Shown piece by piece: positions 45,216 through 56,920 of a DNA stretch of 64,000 nt. The stretch is taken from positions 344,071-408,070 of the forward strand of contig MU130541.1 of NCBI GenBank assembly GCA_015039465.1. The letters are read 5' to 3'. Numbering within the stretch: position 1 is the first letter of the stretch; each line of letters begins with the position of its first letter. The translations under genes and the position numbers were made by a program. Under the pieces are notes generated by a model, which saw only the letters and a program-made list of their open reading frames with translations, was not told the DNA's origin and searched no databases. Origin of the DNA: Phlegmacium glaucopus. Its lineage: Eukaryota > Basidiomycota > Agaricomycetes > Agaricales > Cortinariaceae.

Positions 45216-47190
45216 CTCTAGAAGTCCCTCTTTCAACCATTTTGGCATGGACTTGACAAAGCCATCAAGCATTTTTTGCAATGGGGCACTAGCTTCAAGT
45301 GGTTCATCTTCTTGAGGCATTGCAACCTGGTTTGGGTTGATTTCTAGTGTCCTGAATTTTTTGAGATACATTTCTCTGTGAGTTGACCAGAACCTTTGAC
45401 AAAAACTTGAATAAAGAAAGATAAACCAGAAATAAAATACCTCGAGATATGCTTACGAAGGGATGAGTTTCCCCCTGTGAAAAAGGTTGATTGCTCTCTT
45501 AACCTACAAGGAGCATTAACATTTAGTTTAGCTAATGAAATTATAATTGGCCTACTGATGTGCAAACATTGCATATGTGGCCATGTTCTGTTTTTCTGTC
45601 ATGATTTTGTGTCGCCTCATTGCTCAAAGGTCACATGTACACTCATCCTGACCGCAGTGATTGTGTTTTCGGATAGGCTAGGATCAATATGTCAAGGTAA
45701 AAAAAGATTTTGCCAAAAGGATTATATAAACAAACCTTTTATGACCTTCAGCAATCTGATATGATTGCAATTTCTTATATGCCTCCTGTATAATCTCAAC
45801 CTCAGGCTCACCGTTATCACACTCCTCTTTGACATCCCCTCCTTCATCCTCAACCTCAACATCACTTTCGACTATGTAGGACTTTTGAGACCGCTTTGGT
45901 GGATGAGGACATTCAGGAGATAGCGGTGTGGAGTTTGCACGCTTCCAACTTTTAGCGCTGGCACTTTGAGATGTGGTCAACATTGACTTGCCATTTTGAT
46001 GAGCTTGAGTTCCTGGAAATGTTATTCGACTTTGATAATTTGTTTAAACATTAATTATTCATATAATACCTTTTTTTGAGCTTGCCATGGATTGCCCTTC
46101 ACCAACTGTGAAGTTAAGCAAGATTAGGAGTTCATTATTGCATATAAATTTGTTTCATACCTTCAAACTGATTTGTAAAAAAACACCTTGTACGAGGAGA
46201 AAAACACTGATTTGCAGATGCTGAGACTTTGATTGTAGGTTTAGAAATATGTTTCCCAGCAACCACATTGGCTGGTTCTTTTCCCTTGAGGCCTTTGTGT
46301 GGACCCGAGTTGACCATTTTGCTTTTGTTCCCATGACTAGTACTGCTGTCTGCTGGATCAGCTGGATCTAGTGTTTGGAAGTCCAGTCCAGTCCGGTTTT
46401 TTTGGTATTTTGGACAGGACTTGGACTGCAACTGGTCCACTAAGCTTCTATAAGGTCAAATTCAAAAGACTGGACTGGACCGATTAGGACCGGTCCACAT
46501 CAGTTTTTTGCAGTCCTGGACCAGTCCTGGTCCAAGACTGTCCAGGACCGGACTTTTGACAAATACCGGACATATTTTCATATATAACATCAAACAAATA
46601 TGTAGATGTGATCTATACATTCAGAATAAGCCCAAGAACGTCAAATTACGCTGGGAATTGACAATCTTATGATGATATTATTTGTTTCCTACTATTTTGT
46701 GTACATTTTTACTGATTTATTTTTTTCTCAGTAAATATTTAACCAATACATACGGTCTTTATATCGTTTGGAAGGGAAGAATAAGGGCTACAGAACTACC
46801 GGTTCAGACCGGTCTTTTTCCAGTCTTTGCTTCTCAAAAACCAAAAAACCGGACTGCTGGTCCAGTCTTTTTGCAGTCTTTTTGCAGTCCTGCAACTGGA
46901 CTTCCAAACACTAGCTGGATCTGGAAGCAGTATTGTTTTCAAGCTTGGGGAATACTCCCATTCTATTTCTGATGCATCTTTTAAAGACCCATCTGGCCTC
47001 AGAGCAGGCGCATCCAGATTTTCCATTGTGATTCTGAACGCTTACTGGGAGGGGAAAACTTCACAAAGGTTTGCCAAGCTTTCCGGCTGAGTTTAAAAGA
47101 AAATATTTATCAAACAACATGTCTAAAAATAACAAGTTGGCACACAAAACTTGTCGCAACTTCCTATTAATTATTTTCCAATTATTACCT
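45216..47190 (-). pseudogene. hAT transposase N-terminal part (BED-type finger), interrupted
   Basis: The minus strand codes for a Ser/Lys-rich N-terminus (47,026-46,914 and 46,378-45,690, split by a MITE), a BED-finger-like segment FFTGGNSSLRKHISR (45,500-45,450) and the start of the conserved core, PLQKMLDGFVKSMPKWLKEGLLE (45,290-45,221). It then runs into the solo LTR 44,468-45,215 and continues at 44,467 into the catalytic part. So 41,728-47,190 is one transposase gene with two younger insertions. Confidence 0.7.
46379..46913. mobile_element. hAT-like MITE, 535 bp, TSD GCTGGATC
   Basis: Inverted ends TAGTGTTTGGAAGTCCAGT and ACTGGACTTCCAAACACTA, exact 8-bp duplication GCTGGATC (46,371-46,378, 46,914-46,921). 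It is inserted in the coding part of the hAT transposase relic. It belongs to the same group as 27,980-28,553 and 30,537-31,712. Confidence 0.92.
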
Positions 47191-47385
47191 GTTCAGTTCG
47201 GTTCAAACTGGTTCCAAATTGGTTCTGATTATCTGAGAAATCTAAGAACTGAGAACCGAACAGAGCAAAGAACTAAGAGAACTGGAACTGAACTGAACCA
47301 AACTTTTAGTTCAGTTCAGTTGGTTCTGGTTCTCTGCAGCAGTTCCAAACTGAACTTTGGCAACATTATTAGGAGCAGCTGTGGT
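47190..47385. repeat. hAT-like end or MITE remnant
   Basis: Dense GTTCAGTT/AACTGAAC words ending CTTTGGCAACATTA, a decayed version of the terminus seen at 21,717 (TAGTGATGCCAAAG) and 21,305 (TAGTGTTGCCA). It could be the right end of the hAT relic or a separate MITE; no TSD found. Confidence 0.5.
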
Positions 47386-47720
47386 AGCTTCTTCTAATGC
47401 ACTAACTACCTTATTTTTATAAGTACTGAAGAGCTTCCAAAGTCTTAGTACCCAACTGATTCCTGTCCACAGTGCCTGTCCTTCCTCCTGCTGAAATGGC
47501 CCTTTCAGATGATACTGATGATCCTTGAATGGCTAAGTAGTCATGAGCCATTTGAGACAGTGTTGGATACTGAACAGCATGATACTAGAATAACCATTAA
47601 TTACTAATTAAAATGATAGAAAATTACACTCACACCCCACCATTGGACAGGCTCACAATCCTCAGACTCCAAAGGACTTTGAGATAGTCAATAAGCTCTT
47701 GGCGAACATTCTGTTGGAGG
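47386..47720 (-). pseudogene. Second hAT transposase C-terminal fragment
   Basis: The minus strand codes for PVQWWG, then QYPTLSQMAHDYLAIQGSSV, then SERAISAGGRTG, the hAT C-terminal motif. It is related to but distinct from the one at 41,940-42,135. Only the last ~100 codons remain. Confidence 0.75.
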
Positions 47721-48049
47721 GCTCATCAGCAAACTCCGATTTTGAGTATTAACATGCCATAACAAATAGGCTAAGCCTATAGCATGCCATAGTGTTGGAG
47801 TGTTGTGTAGTGCTATATAGATAGCTCATGTTCTTCTGTAGCAATAAAAGGAGACTACATAATACTTTGTACTATTCTAAGTTATGTTAATTTAATTTTT
47901 CATCATTATTTTTTGCATGATCATCAATTCTTTCAAGTTCAACAGACCAGCCCTAAACATGGTCTCTGCACTCCATCAAATTACCCTTAAGCCCAACCAA
48001 TGTTTGACACTTTACCATTGCCACATCACCGTCACCACCTCTACCTGAA

Positions 48050-48470
48050 CAACAACAATGGTAACCCCCCTCACTAGGGGGTATCTTTTTCTTTATTATG
48101 CCATGGCACTGACAGATCTTGTTTTCATCTTAATAGGCACCCCAACAACATACAACAATGAAAACTGCATCACGGACATCACCATCATCACCATGTCATC
48201 AACCATCATCATCATCATGACCTATGACCTCTTCCACCTAGGACATGACAACAACGGTAACCCCTCACTGGGGGGTATTTTATTTTTTCTTTATTATGGT
48301 GCTGACGAGCCCTCTCAATATTGGGGGTGTTCTTCTATCCTAATAGGTACTCCTTACTACAATGGTGACAACAACATACAACATTGTACCGTTACAATGA
48401 CATAGGATAACATAGGACAACCTACCACAGCATAGAACAGCATACAACAACATATGATAACTTACAGCAA
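48050..48470 (+). repeat. Imperfect ~190-bp tandem repeat and CAACATA satellite
   Basis: GACAACAACGGTAACCCC...CTTTATTATG...TCTATCCTAATAGG occurs twice (about 48,050-48,160 and 48,243-48,360), followed by ACATACAACA/ACATAGAACA units to 48,470. Coding potential is not supported. Confidence 0.7.
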
Positions 48471-48474
48471 CATT

Positions 48475-49330
48475 GATGTACCTGGGGTGAGGACAAACCA
48501 CAAGTAACATCGTAGTTTGAAGGGTTAATGTAGATTTCCTTGATAAGTGAAAATGTGAAGTTCGCGTGACTTAAATGTGAGAGAATGAGTAATGTGTGAA
48601 GTTAGTGAAATCTGCAAGACACAGCAAAGTCCGCAGCGTAGTATAAACAATTAAGTGGGTGACTTAGAAAGATACTGCAAAGTTATGGGGTACAAACTCT
48701 GGCCGTTTCTTTGTTACCTTGCCTCCTACTTGGTACAGGTACTAATACAAGAGTTGCACACTAACTAGGTGCAGATATGTGAAACAGTAATGTAAGAATT
48801 GAGCTAATGTGAGGTCACATTGACCCAATAATTTGGTAATGAAAGGATAGGAGACAAAGTAAAAATAAAGTGATGAGTAAGGAGGTCAGTTGAATGACCT
48901 CCTGTTTTGAAAGATATGATAAAAATATATATGGAAAGTAGAAAGAAAGTAAGTGTGAAGCAAGATGAACCATAATAAAACTACTGGAGGGGATACCGGA
49001 GAGGTAAGGTATGCATATGCGAACCGTGAAAGACCATGAGATTAGATAGTGGCTGTGTGGAGGTATTGCTGCGAAACAGTGAAATAGCTAAGTCCCATAT
49101 TGTTAGAGGAAGTTGAAACTGGTCTGAAGTATGAAGTGCAAAGAGTGATGAAGGTGCTTTCGATAGTTATGGGGGTTGTAGAATGGTTGTGCAATGTATG
49201 AGCGAGGAGTAGAAGGTATTGCTAGACATGTGAATGATAGTGCGAGAGTTACTGGTAACCGCAGCCGAGAGTGCAAGTGATAATGGTAACTGCAAGGTAT
49301 CCACGAGTGTCTAGAGGCTATATGGATCCT
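48475..49330. repeat. Repeat R, copy 2
   Basis: Similar in order to 26,215-28,735 but free of the nested insertions there; starts TTGATGTACCTGGGGTGAGGAC and ends near GGATCCTATCAATG. Class unknown; no coding. Confidence 0.55.
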
Positions 49331-49339
49331 ATCAATGTA

Positions 49340-49550
49340 TGACAACAACTGATGGCATACAACAACATATGATCATCATGATGGCTTATGGTGACATACA
49401 ATGACAAACAACGGCATACAATGGCATACAATGAGCTTATGGCAATGTATGACAATGTATGATGGCATACAATGGCATATGACACACACAATGGGATGTG
49501 ATGACATACAATGGCATACAACAACATACAACAGCATATTAAAACATATA
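49340..49550 (+). repeat. (ACATACAATGGC)n-type minisatellite
   Basis: About 16 imperfect 10-14-bp units such as GGCATACAATGGCATACA, grading into CAACATACAACAGCATA. Confidence 0.85.
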
Positions 49551-50604
49551 ATGATTTTTATTTTTATTTATTGGGTAATGTAATTAGACAATGTACATTG
49601 TAATTTGTAGGTAGTTGGACAATATACATAGAGTATTTTTTCAAGTACTTGGCTTTGAGTAAGAAATGATTCAAAAAATCACTTGGAAAAGAATAAACCA
49701 ATACTATGTGAGCTCAGTACAGAGTGCTATGGAATTACAAGGAGCTATTACAGAGTGCTATGAACCCCCTAGGTGATGCTACGTAGTGCTATATAGTGTC
49801 TGCTGGACACTACAGAGATAGGGACCCACACTATGGCACTACAGTGCTATAGAGTGTTACATAAATGGTCCATAGCACAGCCTGGGTTTGCTGATGCTTG
49901 ATCATTTTGAAGACATAAGTTAATTGAGGCCCTTATCCATGATGCATAACCCTTCTTTGGTACAGGTGAATCTAAAGAAAGATAGTAAGCATAAATAATA
50001 AAACAAACTGGATTAAACTTGCTACTTGGTAGCCAGTGTCTCTCTAGTAGAGGGACCACACTCATTTTGCATCTACTCTTCGAGCTCTTTCAGGTCGTAT
50101 CATCCATTGTCGTCCGCGATGTTGTCTTCCTGCTCAGCGTTGTCATTTTGGTCACTATTGGTCTCTCAGCATCATCCGGACATATCTCTCTCAGATATTT
50201 GCAGTTTTTATTCATCAAGCAGTTGTTTTAGGTTGTTTCTCATTGGTCTATCATGTTACTATCATCATTTGGCCATTCTCAGTCTGCTTTTCCTGGCTAT
50301 CCTACACACTTCTTATCATCACCATACACCAGTCCTGCAGTTTTGTCTCCCTCATTCTACCATCACCACCATTCACTTCCACTCATTGGGGAATCAGGAG
50401 AACCAAAGGAGAACAGTTTAGATCAAGTTTTACAGGATTTATGGTCCAGAGAGGCCATCCTAGGTATATTTTGGCTTTATTGTTAGTTAAAGGTTCCCCC
50501 TTTGTCCCTCAAGCTTGCTGCCAAGCACACGGAATGTCTGGATGTTTGGTATGGTTAGGTTGGTGACTGAGGACAGTCACAATTTCAAGTTGGGATGGGA
50601 TGAT
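49551..50604. other. No gene supported
   Basis: 49,690-49,905 has repeated AGAGTGCTATGG/GTGCTATAG words and ends in GGTTTGCTGATGC, like the palindrome at 34,199-34,316, and so is probably a degraded MITE. The 131-codon frame at 50,026-50,421 is Ser/Leu-rich, without known motifs, and overlaps a second frame of similar length; I do not call it. Confidence 0.45.
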
Positions 50605-50770
50605 GAGCTTTGTTTTATTCTATAGTTGGAAATTTGGATAGATACTTACATAGTGTGACTGACTGTGATGAAGCAAGAAACAGACTTTACCTTTGACCAC
50701 TCACACCACACCAGCCCCATGAACTATTGTACCTCTGAGGAGCTTACAAGCCTCTCATGTGCATCACCGC
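50605..50770 (-). repeat. ~170-bp repeat also found in the solo LTR at 44,574-44,745
   Basis: ATGAGCTTTGTTTTATTCTATAG through GACTGACTGTGATGAA to CTCTCATGTGCATCACCG is the near-complement of 44,574-44,745. Both copies end in TGATG/CATCA. Short insert of unknown class. Confidence 0.7.
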
Positions 50771-50774
50771 TCCC

Positions 50775-51509
50775 AACTCAACTCCCAAGTATCTATATTC
50801 CACCTCATTGGCAAACCTGATTCCTCGCCTGACTGATCAGGCACGACTCTACCCCAACACCCAATCAGACCCAACCTGAACCAAACTTATGACTTTATGA
50901 TGATTGTTTCATTATTTTTCATACGACACCACTTTTACTATTTTATTCTCATATCATGTATTCATTTATTTTCATATGTCCATTATGTCCATATCTGTAC
51001 TTAAATACCTCCTCACCTTAGCAGGGATCCCTATCTTTTCCTTTTAGGATCCCCCGCTAGCTTGACTAATTCAGTGTCACAGTTGCCCTAACATCAGGAA
51101 AAGATCTCCCATAGGACCAATCCTGATCGGGACTTTGCACCATAGTCTGATTTTCAGCACCCAATTCAGGCCAAGCCAACTCAGTGCACTCCCCAATTGA
51201 GATTCCCTCCTCACCTCTACAACATGCATCACCCAGCAACTCCTTCTTCTCAATCATGGATGACAACTGAATCATCCACATGGAGCAAGTGGCCACCTCA
51301 CTGCAGGCTCAGGGTGTTGAAACCCAAAGCAAGTTTGAACAAATTATGGCAATGTTAAGCCGAATGAACCCAACTCCTGTAAAATCACCTGTACCACAAA
51401 ACCCTGACAATCTTCATCATACTCATTCAGCCCAACCTGCACTGCCAGCTGAGTTTGACAGGGAATGCTCTAAAGGGGCCTTAATGCCCAAATACAAAAC
51501 TTCATTGCC
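50775..51509 (+). mobile_element. Gypsy 5' end: LTR 3' part, leader and start of gag, truncated
   Basis: LTR sequence (CTCATTGGCAAAC, GGATCCCTATCTTTTCC, GGATCCCCCGCTAG, TTGCCCTAACA) ends at 51,092. A leader follows, then a frame from 51,280 coding for a coiled helix (QSKFEQIMAMLSRMNP) and the gag motif PALPAEFD. The frame is cut at 51,509/51,510 where the right arm of the inverted duplication starts. Confidence 0.75.
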
Positions 51510-52132
51510 ACGAGTTCTGGTTTTCATAATCTTGGGTGAAGTCTTGGACCACCCAACTATTGTCGCTTGTTTTTTTGAACAGATTTTTACCAAGGCTTAT
51601 AAGGTCAGCTCGGGCGGCAGCTGCGAATCAGAGTTAGAAAATGCAACAGCAAAGATATTGCCTTTACTCACATTTAATGTAGCCAAGTTCCAGGCCACTG
51701 AATACAAGATGAGCGGACTCGGATCGAGACAGGAGGGAAGTTATTGTATCACCTTAGAATCCGATTATCAACGAAGTTTTCGACCCCCTCGTCATTGACG
51801 TCATTGAAGCTACAGATGCCTTCAGTGGCGCTGGGTACGCGACCGTCTGCAGGTGCCGGAATGGTGACTGTCCCTTGTCCCTTGTATTGGTAATTGTACT
51901 TCTTCAAGAAGTCCTGATGCCCAACTGCGGAGACGAGAGTGCTCAAATTTTCGAAGGTGACCTTATCTGGGACAGAGAGAGGCTGAAGGAGGAGGTGGAT
52001 CAGGCGATACAATCAAAGTAATATGGGAAGACTGACTATGGCGAGGAGTTTGTTTGCATTTTCATACAATATCTTCAAGAGTTGTTGCTCAGTTTGTTCG
52101 AGAGTTTGCGCAGTGTGACCACCACCACCCAT
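51510..52132 (-). pseudogene. Gene A 5' fragment in the right arm
   Basis: Exons 1-3 (52,132-52,037; 51,982-51,753; 51,697-51,672) and the first ~111 nt of exon 4 (51,620-51,510) are identical in sequence to gene A. The gene is then cut off against Gypsy gag in opposite orientation. Its upstream 2.9 kb, and so its promoter, is duplicated too; a truncated transcript could be made. Confidence 0.9.
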
Positions 52133-52942
52133 GATGATATGATTTGTTAAGCTGCCAGCGGAAATAAATATGATCAGAATCGATGGGTTTTTGCGATGGA
52201 CGACGTGCTCACTGAAGGAGTAACTAGAGTCGAACTAACGGATACTGCGATTGTACATTGTATGGGTATTTATGGATTTCAGCTAGTTTCCTAAAACAGA
52301 CCTAATGATAAACGTGATGACAATCGATCACTATATAAAATTTCAGCCGAGTGTTCTGTTCACATGCAGGTGTTCAGAACTATTCTCATAAATTTAGAAT
52401 AAACAACTGACGCCTATGTACCTGTAAAGTAAACAGTGTTTTTTTTTTCATTTGAAAGAATTCCAAGTTGTGTTATGTCTGTGTATTTTATTTCAAAACA
52501 CATAGTCAAAGAGGTCGGGGACTGGCATCAAGACGCCAAAGGAGCCACGGTCCGCCTGGCACCCCCCCTTTGGGCACGCATTTCCTCTCAGGCTCTGGGT
52601 CCCAACCTTCTATTCATCAGTTTTTTCTTCTCTTCTAAAATTAAATTGATCAGCTTGAGCTCAATGTTGTTTCGATATGATCAGATGATTCTCGCGGATT
52701 GGATAAAGACAGACCTTAGATCCTCCGCAGATTGAAAATTGCCGGAGACAAATACCACCAATCAGATTGCTGTTCGTGTGAACGCCAAACCCTTGAGATC
52801 GCCGGAGATTGAAAACCCCGGAAATGAAGTAAACTTCCACTCAGATATGGTACAATTGTCATCGTCTTCCCTGTCTTTGAGTATGAATATATATCAGTAG
52901 GAAATGTGGCAATCAAATTGATATCAAGACCGTAGTTACATA

Positions 52943-53565
52943 CAGTGCTTTGAATAAATAATGTCACTGTTTATAAGTAAACACACATCAGCAAACCTTG
53001 GTGTGACCTACAGTCACTACAGTCACTATAGGTCACTGTGCAGCACTGTGCAGAGCCTGTAGTGACCTGTAGTGACTGTAGGTCACACCAAGGTTTGCTG
53101 ATGCAGACATAGATTGCAAATTATTCTCTTTATCATATATCCTGATTTCTACTTTAATTTGAGTTGTCTCAAATATCAAGGTAAATTACTCAGAGTCATA
53201 TGAGCCTGCATGTCGAGTTTGTTTGGCTTTGAGTGGATTTGCACATGATAGTTGAAAGTGCACTCTTTGAATCTTTGATGGCTGTGGTGAATGGTAAATT
53301 CTGTGGAATTCAGCACCTGCCAGAAGGTTGAGTGTTACATCAGCCAAATTTTTGGCTCATCCAGATCAATAAAGGAATGAGTCCTATAAATAGGACTCAT
53401 AATGACTCACTGTAATGCATATAGTTATGATATAAGCCCAGTCTGCAAGCAGTTATTGACTATACCTCATGTTGGATCCTAATTGAGTGGACTGTGAGTG
53501 ACTGATGGTCACATGAACACCAAGTAAACATATTGTTGTGCCGCAATTATTTATTCAAAGCACTG
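52943..53565. mobile_element. Right-arm copy of the Tc1/mariner-like MITE
   Basis: Mirror of 33,737-34,359, with CAGTGCTTTGAATAAATAAT ends, TA flanks and the internal CATCAG palindrome (52,986-53,103). Confidence 0.9.
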
Positions 53566-55595
53566 TAACTCTGTCTACACCCCCAGCCAACTTGATAATG
53601 ATAATGGTTCCAACTGGTAGTAATGCCTATAAGCTGAGGCTATAACACTATTGTGTCTGAATCAATGGTTGATCTGCATCGGATAAGATCCCATCAAGTT
53701 ATTATAATAGGAATTTGACTGTTGTGCTCTCGCATCTATGTGATGTAAGTTTGATCTTTTGGGTGATTGCAGGCTGTTATGACTTCAAATGATTCAGGTA
53801 CACCATCTACAATGTTTGTTTTGTGTTTCAATCTGAGGTCTAGAGCTTTGCAGACTGTTTAAGGTTTGAGGCAGCTGTCGACTTAGAGAGTGAGTTATTG
53901 AGTAAGTTCGTCTATTAAAGACTAGGTACAGAATATAGTACAAGATACAGACATTTATATACAAAAAGAAGAAATGAAAAGCATAATTGTAAAGGTAAGT
54001 AAAACATGTGTTCAACGCATATATAAAAAGGGGACAATAACTGCATGTAGGTGAAACAATGAATATCATATGTATATCACATGTGTGATAAAGTAAAAGA
54101 AAATGAAAAAGGTGTGTACTCAATGTGTATGAAAATAACACAGGCAATAAGGCTGATGATTTCAATGTTCAACAGCATCTTTCCCCATGTTAAGCTCACA
54201 ATTTTACTCCATCAGGCACTAATCATGGTTCTCAACCAGGATACTTACTTGTGGTTTTGTTGATGTGTCATGGTGGTGCATAAATCATGCAGGGGGAGGG
54301 GGGAGCAGGGACTTTGGCTCTCCTTCATGATATAAGCTCAGTGAGGCAGTATCATTTTCCTCCAATACATGAAATTCAAACAATGCTCTCAGTAACTTTA
54401 AGAGGATTCATTGCTAGGTGACCATGACATGCATATGGATCAATGGTAATCAATATATGAGACAGCTTCAATGATTAGAATCTCCCTTATCTGAATGCCA
54501 ATTTTTGTCTGTGTCTGTCATCCTTTTTTAGCTCACTGTAATAATTTTCACTCCCTACTTACAGGATAGACCACAAACAACACACCCCCCTGATGATTTG
54601 GAATGCCAGGGAATCTGACACACTCAGTTTTACAACAACATGGTGTTGAATGAATAATGGCCTGGTGTAAGATATGTCCAGTACTTTACCCTCCCCCACA
54701 CATTCTGAGCGGATCCAAGTAAATTCCAACCTTAGTGACAGTCTGAGTAAAAAATAAATAAAAAATTGGATGTTAGATTCCTACTCATTCCAAGTGGAAT
54801 CCAAGCATATTCCGACTTGAAAAGATACAAATCCTGAGTGATTTCTAGTCCATTCCTAGTCCATTCTGAGTCCATTCTGAGTTAATTTCTAGTCCATTCC
54901 AAGTTAATTCATAGTCTATTCCAAGTTAATTCCTAGTCCATTCCTAGCCCAGATTCCTAGTCATTCTAAGTCAATTCCAAGTCAATTCTGAGTCCATTTC
55001 CATTCCAAGTATAATTATGTGCATATATTAACTATTTTGTGAAAGAGTGTAGTATACAAGAACAAGTTGAAGTTTCAAAGGAATGATACAATAATAATTA
55101 ATCAATTAATTAAAAAGTGGTGTGATGTGAAAAATACAAATAAAAGACGGAGTATAACCGGAGGACCGGAGTTGGACTGGGGTTATGGAGTGGTGGAGTG
55201 AACCGGTGACGGAATCAGAATCAGACGGAAAGACAGAGTTTGTTGGAAAGGTGGGATGTATGGTTCTGAGGTCGAGGTTTGGTTTGAAATCGGGTGTCCC
55301 CTAACACGCACCATTGGAAATCAGTATTTCCGACTTACCCCCACAAATTATGAATATAATATCATATTTGTTTCAAACACTCAAACATTTACACATCTGC
55401 ACTGGTACCATGCATTTGAAAGTAGACTCATACTTAATAAAATTGTTACTACATGTACATAAATAGACTTGTAATTGACATGGAATGGACTAGGGATGGA
55501 CTAGGAATGACTCAGGACTTGTATTTTTTTCAAGTCAGAATATGCTTGGAATATGCTCAGATTCCACTTGGAATGACTTGGAATGGACTGGAAAT

Positions 55596-56029
55596 TAGTG
55601 TTTGAAGGTCCGGTTACGAGACCGGAAAAGACTGGTCTCGATTAACCGGTCTTTTGAGGTTCAGACCTGTTTAAACCGGCAAAAAGTAGCCCTAATTTAC
55701 CCCTTTCCAACGAGTCTAAGATCATAAAAATACAATAAAAACTGGCTGAGAAATAAATAGATCTGTAAAATAGTCTAAAATATTCGCTAAAATAAGGCAT
55801 TTTACTAGTATTACTGTAGAAAATCCAAATCCTAACGAAATTTGACGTTCTTGGGCTCGTTCGGAAGCTATTATTAAGCTCAACAACCGTTTTTGATATA
55901 AAAATATATATTTGTCAGCAGAAGACCAGTTAGGACCAGGACCAGTCCTAGGACCGAAAAAAACCAATGTAAACTGGTCCTAAGCGGTCCAGTCCGGTCT
56001 TGGTTAAAGGCCCTGAGGCCTAAACACTA
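55596..56029. mobile_element. Right-arm copy of the hAT-like MITE, 434 bp
   Basis: Ends TAGTGTTTGAAGGTCCGG and CCTAAACACTA; flanks CTGGAAAT and CTGGGAAT agree at 7 of 8 bases. It lacks the ~715-bp foldback region of the left-arm copy; the joint is at a CTTTTCCGGTCT word, the same word that brackets the extra DNA on the left. Confidence 0.85.
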
Positions 56030-56199
56030 CTGGGAATGGTTTGTTTGTTGTCATTATTGATTGGGAACCAAAGTAAAGACTCAAAGGTCATGGGGAGTCT
56101 GATCAATGATGATGGTTAAATACTTAAGGATGCGATGAACAAAGTTGAAATGCTCACAGTAACGCCAGCAGCTTGAATAGCTTATGTGCTTGCAACCGC

Positions 56200-56900
56200 A
56201 GCAGTAAGGGGTTGGCATTGTCCATTTGTCCATTGTTGTTTTTCTTTCATTCGTCTATTCATCGTCTTTGGTTCATTCATTTGTCATTGTTTGTTTATGC
56301 TCATTTGTTCATTGTCAGTGTTCATTGTTTGTTGTTGTTGTTTTGTTGAATCATTGTCACTTGATATCTTTTGTTCATGGTTTGTTTGTAGTAGTTTACA
56401 TTAGATTAAATTTAAAATTTAAAAAAATACCTGCCATGGGGTGCTACCTGTGCCCATCATCGTTCTGCTTGATATTGTTGTCCATGCCCATGGTTGTCAT
56501 CCCTGTGTGCTGTCATAGTACATCAATTAAATCAAGAAACTTACCAAAATTTTGTTGTCACTTGTTTGTTGTCGTCACTGGCACTCGTCTGTTGTCACTT
56601 GTTTGTTGTTGCCATCTGTTCATTGTCATTTGTCTAATTGTCATTCAACCTATCTTGTTCATCATTTATCTTTAGTAGTTTATATTAGATTTAAATTTAA
56701 ATTTTTAAAAAATACCTGCCAAGGGGTGGTGCCTGTGCTCATCATTGTTGTGCTGGACAAAACAATGGCTAGGGTATGGGTATGAAGCAATATACGCACC
56801 ATGTACATTGTTGTTGTTCAACATTCATTCATTGTTTGATGTTTGATGTTTGTTCATTTGTTCATTTGTTCATCGTTATCCTTTGTTCATTTGTTGTCAT
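56200..56900 (+). repeat. TTGTTCATTG-rich satellite with ~290-bp higher-order repeat
   Basis: GTTTGTTCATTG-type words fill 56,200-56,400, 56,540-56,680 and 56,800-56,900. Between them a block (TAGTAGTTTA...AAAAAATACCTGCCA...GTGCCCATCATCGTT) occurs twice, at about 56,388-56,470 and 56,675-56,760. Confidence 0.75.
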
Positions 56901-56920
56901 TGTCATTTATTTGTCTTTCA

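Larger units (their letters stand above)
51510..56039 (-). repeat. Inverted duplication, right arm (4,530 bp)
   Basis: Reverse complement of 30,527-35,792 (sum of paired positions 87,302 near the inner border). It is about 735 bp shorter, mostly because the foldback insert in the MITE is absent. It ends in CTGGGAATGG (56,030-56,039), which is shared with the left arm beyond the MITE. Confidence 0.92.

Noticed and set aside
48058..48405. 115-codon frame
   Set aside because: It lies in a tandem repeat and a simple-sequence region.
50026..50566. Three overlapping frames of 77-131 codons
   Set aside because: Mutually overlapping and Ser/Leu-rich, without motif or splice context.
51066..51296. 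Minus-strand frame over the Gypsy leader as a separate gene
   Set aside because: It covers the LTR end and leader of a plus-strand element.
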